NCBI RefSeq assembly: GCF_038502225.1
Contig: NC_091341.1
Coordinates: 2,339,626 to 2,403,625 of the forward strand
Source: Cherax quadricarinatus
Taxonomy: Eukaryota > Arthropoda > Malacostraca > Decapoda > Parastacidae
Length of the DNA stretch: 64,000 bases
Reading direction: 5' to 3'
How positions within the stretch are numbered: position 1 is the stretch's first letter; each line of letters opens with the position of its first letter. The position numbers and the translations under genes were made by a program. The notes below the pieces were generated by a model, which ran no database searches, was not told where the DNA came from, and saw nothing but the letters and a program-made list of their open reading frames with translations. Of the stretch, positions 52,415 to 63,500 are shown one piece after another.

Positions 52415-53230
52415 TCTGCAGCTTTGGTTTGGATTTGGCTCTCTATGCTGTGTCATTCTCAAATTGACGTTCAACCTCTCTTATCAGTTCACATTCGTGC
52501 CTGGTTCTTCTGCTTGCTTCTGTACTTTTCTGTATTATAAGCTTTCTATTTTTTATTCTCTTGCACTTTTAACTTTTGCTTCTCTGCAAATCTTGGTAAG
52601 CCAAGGACTCTGTTCCTGACATTGTTTTTTTCTGTTTCTGGGTATGAATTTCTCTGCCTCTCGTACTCTTCACCTACGTACTCCATCATTTCCTTTGTCG
52701 TTCATTCTAATTTCCTTTCCCACTGCACTTCAAGGTTTACTTCTACAAGGTATTCGAAACTCAGGACAGTGTCCTCTACATTAGAATCACTCAAGATGTA
52801 CTGACGTACTTGCTTGTGTTTGTGGACCAGTGTACATACCCGTGTTAGTGAATCGACGTATTTCCCATTGTCAGTGGACTGACATACATGCCCCTGACTA
52901 GTATGAAATACAGCGATGCAGACCAACAACATCGGCACTGATCTCCCAGTAGGTGTTCCAGCCTGTGATCATCTCTGATCATCCAAGGGTGTGAGAGTAA
53001 GGGGAGTGAGTGTTGGGAAACCCCAAGTGTGGGAGCGCGGGTGTGGGGAGCCTTTGGTGTGGGTTGCCGCGGGTGTGGGGATCGTGGGGTGGGTATCGTG
53101 GGTGTGGTGGGCACGGCGGGAACCTGTGATGGAAAACTTGATTGAAATTCATTCACAGACGTGTAATAATGCATGGTGGTAATGGGTGGAGGGAGGGGAT
53201 GGAGCCCCTCACCTGCAACTGACAGCTATA
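52415..53230. other. Unassigned sequence
   Basis: Contains a GTGTGGG-rich patch at ~53015-53110. No supported gene. Confidence 0.35.
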
Positions 53231-53239
53231 TCCTCACAC

Positions 53240-53480
53240 CCCTTTCCCAGGACACGCTCCTCCCCGGCTCCCAGGGCACGCCCCTCCCTGGCTCCCGGGA
53301 TACGCCCCTTCCCTGTCCCAAGACACGCCCTTTCCCGGCCCAGGGCACCTATTCTTGCCCCCAGGACACGCCCCTTCTCGGTTCCAGGTCACGCCCCTTC
53401 CCTGCCTCAAGACAAGCCTCTTCCCGGCCTCAAAACACGCTCTTTCCCGATCACAGGACAAGCCTCTTCCCGGCCGTAGG
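53240..53480. repeat. GC-rich ~24-bp minisatellite
   Basis: About ten degenerate units like CAGGACACGCCCCTTCCCGG. Open frames on both strands reflect the repeat. Confidence 0.85.
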
Positions 53481-53486
53481 ATACGC

Positions 53487-54475
53487 AAGCGAAATATACA
53501 CAAACACTGATATCTGGCTGAAGGAGACTCGAACCTACGAACCTTGGAACAAGGTATGCAGTGCTATACCAATCTCACCACACTGGACAATACCTTGGCG
53601 TGCAGCTTGCGCTACACGTTGATCCAAGGCAGCCAGCTTTCAGGGAGAAAGCTTACAGCTTCTCATCTCATCCCCTGCATGCATCAGCCTTACTAGAGAT
53701 TTTAACAATGCAAGGAATTCGCATTAAGCCTTCTCCCTGAATGCTGGCTGCCTTGGATCAACGTGTAGCGCAAGCTGCACGCCAAGGTATTGTCCAGTGT
53801 GGTGAGATTGGTATAGCACTGCGTACCTTGTTCCAAGGTTCGTAGGTTCGAGTGTCCTTCAGCCAGAGATCAGTGTTTGCGTATTTTCGCCTGCTCTTGC
53901 GAATTCCTTGCATTGTTAAAATCTCTAGTAAGGCTGATAAATTAGACACATGTGCAACTCTTGGGTATCTTTATCGAGGAAACTCTTCGCCACACAGTGG
54001 CTTCATCAGTCCATACAAAGGAGAATCTTGAAGAACAGGAGGAGAATGAGATAATCAGTCCCTCAACCTTGAGTCGATGCGCGCAGCGCAGGCTGCACGC
54101 CAAGGTATTGGTCCAGTGTGGTGAGATTGGTATAGCACTGCGTACCTTGTTTCAAGGTTCGTAGGTTCGAGTCTCCTTCAGCCAGAGATCAGTGCTTGTG
54201 TATATTTCGCCTGCTCTTGCGAATTACTTGCATTGTTAAAATCTCTAGTAAGGCTGATGCATGCAGGGGATGAGATGAAAAGCTGTAAGCCTTTTCCCTA
54301 AAAGCTGGCTGCCTTGGATCAACGTGTAGCGCAAGCTGCACGCCAAGGTATTGTCCAGTGTGGTGAGATTGGTATAGCACTGCGTACCTTGTTCCAAGGT
54401 TCGTAGGTTCGAATCTCCTTCAGCCAGAGATCAGTGTTTGTGTATATTTCGCCTGCTTTTGCGAATTCCTTGCAC
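53487..54475. mobile_element. Array of tRNA-derived SINEs (family S4): one inverted and three direct copies
   Basis: Minus copy 53487-53722, plus copy ~53725-53935, then after a Penelope-type piece two plus copies ~54080-54250 and ~54250-54475. The tRNA-like part is GTGGTGAGATTGGTATAGCA with B-box GGTTCGAGTCTCC. Copies are joined through GCGAATTCCTTGCATTGTTA, so ~255-bp units appear to have multiplied in tandem as well as inverted. Confidence 0.75.
53936..54078 (-). mobile_element. Penelope-type terminal repeat (family P-B) with near-canonical hammerhead core
   Basis: On the minus strand, 54009-54003 reads CTGATGA. A stem GCCAC-TGT-GTGGC follows (~54000-53988), then GAAGAG where the other P-B copies have GAAACG. 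Downstream come TTTCCTCGATAAAGATACCC and TGTGTCTAAT. It sits within the S4 array. Confidence 0.6.
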
Positions 54476-54481
54476 ACACAC

Positions 54482-54483
<2 letters not shown>

Positions 54484-54569
<86 letters not shown>

Positions 54570-54623
54570 ATGTATATATATGTATGTGTGTGTGTGTGTA
54601 TATATATATATATGTGTGTGTGT
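54484..54623. repeat. (TA)n with (TG)n interruptions
   Basis: About 32 TA units (54487-54551) followed by alternating TG and TA runs up to an M1 terminus. Confidence 0.95.
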
Positions 54624-55011
54624 GTCGTGCCGAATATGTAAAACTGGTCAATTAGCAAGAACTCATTTAAAATTAAGTCCTTTCTAAAATTTTCTCTTAT
54701 ACGTTTAAAGATATATTTTTTTCATTAATGTTAATATAATTTTTTTTTATTTTGCTCCAAAAGAATCTTAGAAAACTTACCTAACCTTATTATAACAAGA
54801 ACAATTTATTTTAGCCTAACCCAACTAAATATATTTTAGATTTGTTTACAGTAATTTAATACTAAACAAACACAGTGAAATACATTTTTTTCGTTAGGTT
54901 CAGAATGATTTTGGCGACATTATTGCATACACAAATTTTCACTTGTCCTATATGGCAAGATGAGCGTTGATATTTAAGCCAAGATCGCAAGTTCTGCCTA
55001 TTCGGCACGAC
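54624..55011 (-). mobile_element. M1 element, full length (388 bp)
   Basis: Terminal repeats GTCGTGCCGAATATG and CTATTCGGCACGAC are both present. Same orientation as the copy at 39164. Confidence 0.85.
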
Positions 55012-55119
<108 letters not shown>

Positions 55120-55504
55120 GTCGTGCCGAATAGGCAGAATTTGCCATCTTGGCTTAAATAGCAACGCTCATCTTGCCATATAGGACAAGTGAAAATTTGT
55201 GTATGCAATAATTTCGCCAAAATCATTCTGAACCTAAGGGAAAAAATATATTTGATTGTGTTTGTTTAGTACTAAATTATTGTAAATGTATTTAAAATAT
55301 ATTTAGTTGGGTTAGACTAAAATAAATTGCTCTTGTTATAATAAGGTTAGGTATGTTTTCTAAGTTCCTTTTGGTGCAAAATTAAAATTTTTTACATTAA
55401 CATTAATCAAAAAAATATATCTTTAAACGTATAAGAGAAAATTTTAGAAAGGGCTTAATTTTAAATGAGTTCTTGCTAATTGACCAGTTTTACATATTCG
55501 GCAC

Positions 55505-55507
<3 letters not shown>
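55120..55507 (+). mobile_element. M1 element, full length (388 bp)
   Basis: Both terminal repeats intact. Inverted relative to the copy at 54624. Confidence 0.85.

Positions 55508-55562
<55 letters not shown>
55508..55562. repeat. (TA)n microsatellite
   Basis: About 27 TA units. Confidence 0.95.
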
Positions 55563-56000
<438 letters not shown>

Positions 56001-56169
56001 GAACAAATATGCAGATTTGGTCGGTAAGCAAACTCTTGACTGTCTGTTGACAGGAGAGGTGTATGTTGTAAAGAAATAAAAAGCTTGGAGAGCAGTTAAG
56101 TTTACCTGAGTGTAATACAGACCTGTACTGAGGTAAAAACCTCGTTCTCCAACACTAACTACCTCTGTC

Positions 56170-56940
56170 ATTTACACTTCCCACCACTTTCCATTCCCTA
56201 ACCTTCTAACAATTTTCATTCCTCAATCCTCCAACACATTCCAATCCCAGTAACTCCTCCAACACATTCCACTCCCAGTAACTCCTCCAACACATTCCAC
56301 TCCCAATAACTCCAACAATTCCCACAAATTTCCTCTCCCTAATTCAGCTCCTCAGTTTTTTCCAAAAATCATTTACCAATACTCTTCGTTAGAGCATTAT
56401 TATATGCTTTTAATTCCTCCCTACTCTCCCAAGCTCTTTCATTTCCCCAACTCTTACCATACCTCTGCAAGTCTCCCCAGCTCTGCACGATTCACTACAC
56501 TCAACACTCCACGCTCTTATCCCCAACATTGCATGCTCCTCCATACCGCTCCTTGATTCTCCACAACAACATGCTTTTCCTAACTCTCCACGCTTCTCCA
56601 AACACTTCACGCTTTACCGCACTCCCCTTTCCTCCCCAACGCTCTCTGCTCTCCCCCAACACTCCCTGCTGCTTCATAGCGCTTCTTGCTCTACCCCAAC
56701 ACTCACCCACTGCTTCCTTCTCTTCAACAATCATCCACTGCTTCCCAACGATTCCTGCTCCTCCTCACCGCTTCGTGTTCCTCCCCAACACACCCGCTGC
56801 TTCCCAACGCTGCATGCTCCTACCCACCACTCACCCGTTGCTTCCCAACGCTTCCTGTTTCTCCCCAACGCACCTGCTGCTTCCCAACGCTTCCTGCTCC
56901 TACCTAACACTCACCGCTGCTTCCCAGCACCCGGCATGAC
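56170..56940. repeat. Degenerate pyrimidine-rich minisatellite
   Basis: Units such as CTGCTTCCCAACGCTTCCTG and CCAACACTCACCCACTGC, clearest at 56640-56930. An earlier part has CTCCAACACATTCCACTCCC units (56220-56310). No gene. Confidence 0.8.
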
Positions 56941-57100
56941 CCTTCTCTACCTTCTATGACCTATGCAGTCTTTTTAAAATCTCAGGAAAAGCTGAACCGC
57001 AAGGCTCCCACTCCCTCGATTGTCATGCAAATGAAATATTTCCTCTTACCACTCCCTGGGATCGCTGCCGTAGATGGTGCGTTGCCAGCCACCACACCTG

Positions 57101-57104
<4 letters not shown>

Positions 57105-57131
<27 letters not shown>

Positions 57132-57133
57132 AG
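57105..57133. repeat. (TC)n microsatellite
   Basis: About 14 CT units. Confidence 0.9.
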
Positions 57134-57226
57134 TTCTTTCGCTTGCTCGCTTGCTCGCTCTGTAATCCTAATATTAATTGGAACAATCTACCAGAGGATC
57201 AATAAATAAACAAAGTAGTAATTAGT

Positions 57227-57439
57227 ATGGCCGAGAATTGCTTTCCAACTCAGCTTAAGAATCGCACACTTGACAAGAATGTACAGCATCTTTCCCTTAC
57301 CAAGGACAGTGATCTAATAATCTCCCGTGAAGTCGGGGAGATATTAGCTCCTAGTGTACATAATATTATCAACCTTAAAGTGACAAAGTATTATGCTTCA
57401 AAGTGGCTACCAGTTGTGATACCTAATGTACTACTGTAG
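57227..57439 (+). CDS. Hypothetical 70-aa ORF (weak)
   Basis: Starts ATGGCCGAG after AGT, a fair initiation context, and reads MAENCFPTQLKNRTLDKNVQ and later LAPSVHNIINLKVTKYYASK before TAG. Composition is ordinary, not repeat-like. I do not recognise it. No signal peptide, membrane segment or known motif. It could be a fragment of an old element or an exon; chance is not excluded. Confidence 0.15.
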   Translation: MAENCFPTQLKNRTLDKNVQHLSLTKDSDLIISREVGEILAPSVHNIINLKVTKYYASKWLPVVIPNVLL

Positions 57440-58980
57440 TGTTTCTGTACTACAGGGCAGCTGACTGCAAGAAATGAATTGTTACTTCTGAAACGTGTCG
57501 TCTTAATATCAACGTTGATTTCGTAAATTCATTTATAAGTTTATGAAACCTGTAGATGAGTTCTTGAGTTTAATGATAACTAGCATCGCGATTGTAGAAC
57601 AACCCTCTGGGCCCCTCAAGTTTGAACTGGCGACGGCTGTCCAGAGGCATGCAAATGTTTTGCACATAACGCGTCAGCCAGTATATTTAGCCAGAATATG
57701 CAATGCCCAGTACTTCAGTCTCGCATTTTTGTTTTTCATACTGTGAATCAAAATCTGTTATGATTAGGGGCAACTCGCCCAGATACACCTTAAAATGTTA
57801 ATGTGAGCGTCGTCTTCTCTATGGTACTGTAATTCTTCTGATGTTTCTTCAGCTTGATGGAGTACAGAAAAACACATACGCCTCTGATTTGTAAAGAAAA
57901 ACGCCAATTCTCACCTAACTAGCGTTCATATGTTTATCCCAAACGAACTAACGAAAGAAGAAAAAATCGGGCAAAAATGTCGGTACAGAAAAATCACATC
58001 ACGGCTTTTCTAGTAGCAGGCACTTTAATGTTGCGAATTGCCTCTACTTTTCCTGTGATAAGCGACACCCTGCCGTGTCCAATGACATTGCCCAGGAAAA
58101 TCACCGTCTGACGATCAAACTGGCTTAACCGTCAGACGGTGAGTACTAAACAACTTCTAAAATAAAGCTTCCAAATGCAACATGGTGTTTTTAACAGTGA
58201 TGAGGTATGCTTAAACACCCTGTAACCTGTTTATAATCCGAGTTAAAAGACGTGGAAATGTTGCTGGCGCGCTTCACATCTCAAAAGTCTTTATTTATAG
58301 TTATGTACCAGTAAGCCTTCTTTTATGTTAAAGACAGAGAGGTCACTTTTTAACTATCAGTCAAAGGAATCTGATAATATCCCTGCAACAGTTACAGTTT
58401 TGACATATACTTCGCAAGTCACACCAGGTCAGTGGTGTCGTATTTTCTAAGTCAAGGATACAATTCGGTTTAGTGACAGCATTGACCCTATGGTAGTCCG
58501 TTCTCGACTAGTATATGGTTGCTGCATAATAGAAACAACATTGTGTACATCCACATTGTGAAAAATCTACTGCACATAACCGAGGAACATCCTAAAAATG
58601 TATCGAAAATTGGCTATATATTTTTTATTAGACCAGACACAAGCTTATCTGGCTTCCATAAAATCATAGTGTTATTAAGGTAAACATTAACGTCACGACA
58701 CCATCAACACTTAATTTATAGTGCTCCGGGATAATAAAGCAGTATTAATTACCCATAAAAATCTAAGGCAAGGGACCAACACAGACTGTAACAAGTCTGG
58801 AGAAAAGTTCACCAATCACTGGTATTAGGACTTGTGTTATAAGATGACCAGATTTCCCTATAATCTGACAAAATTCATATATTCGATCATGAGCAGAGAT
58901 TGTCAGGCGAGGTCAGAAAAAAATCTTAGCAGTTTTTTGCTAACGTTTTCTTTGCACCTAGATTACCACCCTTGGTACTG
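57440..58980. other. Unassigned sequence with one perfect hairpin
   Basis: TCACCGTCTGACG (58101-58113) and CGTCAGACGGTGA (58130-58142) form a perfect 13-bp stem with a 16-nt loop. Nothing else is recognised in this stretch. Confidence 0.4.
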
Positions 58981-58984
58981 ATGA

Positions 58985-59180
58985 ATATGACACACATGTA
59001 ACACCTGTCGTCTTCATTTATTAAGATGCTTCGGCTAACTGGTTTTTTCAATCCAGTATAGAGAATAAATACTGGAGACTGTGGAAGACGTGGAGAGGTA
59101 ATTTGTTGCGATCAATACCTCAGCCCTGACAAGAAGTATTCTGTCCTTCAGTCTTGATGAATCTGAAACAGAAGCATGAA
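58985..59180 (-). mobile_element. Penelope-type terminal repeat, diverged (tentative)
   Basis: Minus strand: GAAAAAACCAGTTAGCCGAAGCATCTTAAT, then AATGAAGACGACAGGTG and ATGTGTCATATTCATCAG. It has the same layout (hairpin, GAAGC, AATAAA-like stretch, CATCAG end) as P-B copies but low identity. Confidence 0.4.
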
Positions 59181-59184
59181 CATG

Positions 59185-59675
59185 GAGACTTGTATACTCG
59201 AGCCATAGAAAAGGTGCATCAGCGAAGATGTACCGCCCACCTATATGATGTGCGAGGATGAGTTGTCATACTATCAACCCGCCAACACAGGACACCACTG
59301 TCCACCGTTGCCATATACCAATCATCAACCCAGCAGTCCTCGAACCTTCACCCTCAGATCTCCCACTAAGAAAACAAACTTGTTACCATGTAAAGTGACC
59401 ATTATTATGTCACTTTATGAAGTAATTGTAGAAAGATGGCAGAAACAAGGGCAAGGAAAACACCTGTTATCTTTTAATTTTCAGATTAACAAAATCTTGT
59501 ATGTTTTTAACATAGAATTTCATAAAACATGCAAGAGAGGGGTGAGCAACCTGCAGTGATTTGAGTTAAAAATTTAAGAATCAATCATTTTGAATTTACA
59601 GAACGTAGAATGCATAAAAGGTAAATTATTGTAATATTTTCTGTTTAATGTGCAAATAAAAACTGTCAAGAAAAA
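59185..59675. other. Unassigned sequence
   Basis: A 104-codon frame at 59245-59559 is open but unrecognised. Confidence 0.35.
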
Positions 59676-59679
59676 AGCT

Positions 59680-60880
59680 AGTCACCAAGGTTCAGTACTT
59701 GCCCGGGTAATGCTCCTAATTTATATTCATGGTTTACCACAAGGATAATTAACTATATCAATATGGTAATCGAAGTAAAAATTTTGAATGAGTGAATTGC
59801 TGAAGGAATGCACTGATTTGTTCATAAATGTGCAATACAGGTTAATGTTGATAATTGCCATGCATTTACAATGGGAAAAAGGGTAAATTCTCATGTGGAA
59901 TATAGATTGATAAAATCTTTAGCATAACTGAATAATAAAAAAAAGCTCTGAAATACTACAAACTCTGGCCATACAATAGAGCGGAAAAATAATGTAGGGG
60001 ACCTGGGAGTAGTAATGTCTGAGGATCTCACTTTCAAGGATCACAACAGTGCCACGATCACAAGTGCAAAGAAAATGATAGGATGGATAATGAGAACGTT
60101 CAAAACGAGAGATGCCAAGCCAATGATGATCCTTTTCAAATCACTTGTTCTCTCTAGGCTGGAATACTGCTGTACATTAACATCTCCATTCAAAGCAGGT
60201 GAAATTGCAGATCTAGAGAGTGTACAGATATCCTTTACTGCACGTATAAGTTCTGTCAAGCACCTTAACTACTGGGAACGCTTGTTCTCTCTAGGCTGGA
60301 ATACTGCTGTACAGTAACATCTCCATTCAAAGCAGGTGAAATTGCAGATCTAGAGAGTGTACAGAGATCCTTTACTGCACGTATAAGTTCTGTCAAGTAC
60401 CTTAACTACTGGGAACGCTTGGAGGCACTTGACTTGTACTCGTTGGAACGCAGGTGAGAGAGATATATCATAATCTACACTTGAAAAATCCTGGAAGGAA
60501 TGGTCCCGAATCTGCACACAGAAATCACTCCCTACGAAAGTAAAAGACTGGGCAGGCAATGCAAAATACCCCCAATTAAAAGTAGGGGCGCCATTGGTAC
60601 ACTAAGAGAAAACACCATAAGTATCCGGGGCCCAAGACTGTTCAACAGCCTCCCATCAAGCATTAGGGGAATTACCAATAAACACCTCGATGCCTTCAAG
60701 AGAGAGCTGGACAGATACCTAAAGTCAGTGCCGGATCAGCCGGACTGTGGCTCGTACGTTGGACTGCGTGCGGCCAGCAGTAACAGCCTGGTTGATCAGG
60801 CCCTGATCCACCGAGAGGCCTGGTCGTGGACCGGGCCGCGGGGGCGTTGATCCCCGGAATAACCTCCAGGTAAGCGGTAA
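59680..60880 (+). mobile_element. LINE family L-C, 5'-truncated copy with internal duplication
   Basis: A degraded RT block GSVLARVMLLIYIHGLPQG (59685-59755) is followed, after a badly decayed gap, by NVGDLGVVMSEDLTF, SLVLSRLEYCCTLTSPF, LYSLERR, YESKRLGRQCKIPPIKS and RGPRLFNSLPSSIRG. It ends LVDQALIHREAWS and the ACCTCCAGGTAA tail. 60144-60280 is duplicated in tandem as 60281-60417 (137 bp). Because 137 is not a multiple of three, the reading frame is broken there. Two further stops follow (after LERR and near ACTTGAAAAATC). Confidence 0.8.
60500..60850 (+). pseudogene. LINE L-C ORF2 C-terminal fragment
   Basis: 116 open codons from MVPNLHTEITPYESKR through SIRGPRLFNSLPSSIRGI to GSYVGLRAASSNSLVDQALI and PRGR. 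This is collinear with the end of the copy at 27552-28466 and clearly related to it. The Met used is internal to the protein. Confidence 0.75.
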
Positions 60881-60884
60881 GCTG

Positions 60885-61130
60885 TCATAGAAGCCTGTTT
60901 TGGGTGGTAGGCGGATATTGTAGCCCGCACGGGACGGCAGGTGACTGTTGTAACCCATCCTGGGAGACAGGCGGCTGTTGTAGGTTGCGTTGAGCGGCGG
61001 TGGGGGGATGGTCTGTTGTCACTGTGGAGAGTGAGGTAGCTATCGTAGCGCGTGCGGATCGGCAGGCGGCTATTGTAGCCCGCGCAGGACGGCAGCCGGC
61101 AGTTGTAGCCCGCGCGGAACAGCAGTTTAA
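60885..61130. repeat. Degenerate ~30-33-bp GC-rich tandem repeat
   Basis: Units close to GACGGCAGGCGGCTGTTGTA followed by GCCCGCGCGG, about seven copies, starting right at the L-C tail. Confidence 0.75.
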
Positions 61131-62730
61131 TAACATTGGTTATGGTAGCTACGGCCGTCATTTACTTGATGACACGAGTCCCGTGACACCACCGACCTTA
61201 TAGTAATCCTCTTGATGGCAAGGTGATCCTCACCGTCCCTCATATCGGAAGGATGACGGAATAACTGGCAGTAACATGCCTCTCACCTCCCGAGGGCTGT
61301 GATAATTGAGGCAATAACATCCCATTGATGTCTAAAGTGTAGATGCTTGCAAAAAAAAGGTGCATCCTTTTAAATAGTATCTGATCTTTTGCTTTGTATG
61401 CATTCCAATGGCCCTTTCCTATGTGAACGAAACAGTCTTCCGTTCACATCACATACCTTTCTCCGTGACAATCACCCAAACATCGTCGACTCTTTACTTA
61501 AGCAAAATGATAAACTTGATTGAGGGTATGTAGATTATGTCTTTGTATTATAAGTCATGTAAGAAAACAGAGCAACCTAGTATATCTTCCTCTGCACGTT
61601 GACTATGTTTATTTTATTTTAGGGCAGGTTAAAGTAGGTATTGGCAGATTGGGTTTGGTTACTCGGGGTATGATCAGGTCAGATTAGGAATCAGGGGTAT
61701 TTATAGTGGGTTCTGAGAGATTCTGATTTTTTGTTCTTTTAATGAAAAGGTGACTGATAGCGCAGAAAGAATTACGATCTGAAGATCTTTTATATGCATT
61801 TACAATATATTTGAATGTGAATGATGAGAGATATCCATGATTTAGAAGTGTTTTGAGTGAACAGGTAATTCCATCAATGTACTGCCTCTATGCAGTCACG
61901 ACAAGAAGTAGTCTCTCGTTCACTCTGGGTTATCAAGTACTCTACAAGTGCTTCTTGGTTCTTTAGAGTTATGATCATATTAATGTTATTAAATACATTT
62001 AAATATCTTGTTCTTTATTCCGAGCAGTGAAGCATGATGTTTTGTAAAAGATCTTTTTTTATTAGGCTATAAAAAAAAATCAGAAAGAAGCTAGAAATGA
62101 TGTGTCAGTTTTCTCAAAATTTTATGTGCTTAATTGCCAATACAGTATAAAATAATAATGAATGATGTTCAGAATAAAAGGATTTTTTTCCTTCAACATG
62201 TGTAGTGTCAGCTTCCTTGCTAATGAAAGGGTGATTAATATTTTCTTTTCAATGTTTTTCAAGTCATACAGTATTAATGGTAGTTTTTTCCGATTCTCTC
62301 TTCAGTAATATTTGGACATGCAGTATTAGAAAAAATTACACCTTTTCTTTTAATACTGATTATTGGTTGCAACCTGGTAGAAATAGTGATAACTAAATAC
62401 AGCTAACTAGACACTATAGGAGAACGGAAACCTGCATTAAGACACTGCTTCACTTGGAGACACCGCTTTTTCAAGTCTATAGAGAGTACATGGTAAAAAT
62501 GGGTATATATAACTGTAAACCAGGTAATGATGACGGTGTGTGCTGAGAAGCATGTAAACCAGGGTTTCCGCCAACTGGAAACTTTCCTGTATTTTGGTTA
62601 TGGTATCTGTATTATGTATGAGAACCAGTTCAAGACATTTTCTTCTGTTTCTGCGTTTTTCTGGAACAACTGCTTGCTCTGAGTTAGTCCATATGGTGTG
62701 AAACCGTGTTGAGATGTAAAACTCAGGCGC
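61131..62730. other. Unassigned AT-rich sequence
   Basis: No gene, RNA gene or repeat family recognised. A 104-codon minus-strand frame at 62437-62751 has no known motif. Confidence 0.4.
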
Positions 62731-62741
62731 TGTTGATTTTG

Positions 62742-62944
62742 AATTAGACACTTGAGCAACACTTAGGTATCTTTATTGTGAAAACGTTTCGCCAACCAGT
62801 GGCTTCCTCATTTCAATTCAGAAAAGAATTGGGCTGAGGAAGTCATTGGTTGGCGAAATGTTTCCACGATAAAGATAATACCCAAGTGTGGCACAAATGT
62901 CTAATTCGTCATCCTGTCGGTTCTCAGAATCATTGAACATTGTT
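62742..62944. mobile_element. Inverted pair of Penelope-type terminal repeats (family P-B) with 11-bp TSD
   Basis: Left copy minus: AATTAGACACTTGAGCAAC...AAAACGTTTCGCCAACCAGT. Right copy plus: GGTTGGCGAAATGTTTCCAC, GATAAAGATAATACCC, GTCTAATTCGTCATCCTGTC. TGTTGATTTTG occurs at 62731-62741 and 62945-62955. The arms have diverged from each other, so the pair is older than that at 9043. Confidence 0.7.
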
Positions 62945-62955
62945 TGTTGATTTTG

Positions 62956-63380
62956 TTAGGTATAAGGGCATATGTGTGAAGGTCCTGGAGAACGTTGCAG
63001 TAATAAAATGTCACAGTAGTTGCACATTTGTCCTTTCACTTAATGTATTGTCGGTAATTCTACCAACATTATTACAACATTGTTGATGGCGTGGCAAGCT
63101 GTCTCACCCATGTATACTTTATTTCGACTACTACAGGGAATGGTGTAGGTGCCTGCATCCTCTTCGTGGTTGGAGTTAACCTTCGTAGCTCTAGTAATGT
63201 TTTAGATAGTGGTGGAGGGTTCTATGCCATAATTTGTCAGGTAATATGATTTACGGTAATTTGATTCCAGTAATTTAACACCCAGTCATTTTCACCCCAA
63301 GTAATTTCACTCCATATATTACAATATATTCTGATTTAAATAGTTAAAAGTTAAGGATTTTATTTAAGTAGCTTCGAGAT
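62956..63380. other. Unassigned sequence
   Basis: No feature recognised, apart from short TAATTTxACxCC units at ~63250-63310. Confidence 0.35.
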
Positions 63381-63382
63381 CT

Positions 63383-63500
63383 AACCTACCCTAACCTAAC
63401 ATACCCTAACCTAACATACCCCAACCTAACATACCCCAACATGACAACGTAACCTAACCTATCTTAATATAACGTAATCTAAACTAACTTCTAGCTTACC
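63383..63500. repeat. CCTAA-containing short repeat
   Basis: Irregular units of 10-16 bp such as CTAACCTAACATACC. CCTAA is the complement of the arthropod telomere unit TTAGG, but it is interspersed with ATACC, so this is not a clean telomeric array. Confidence 0.6.
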
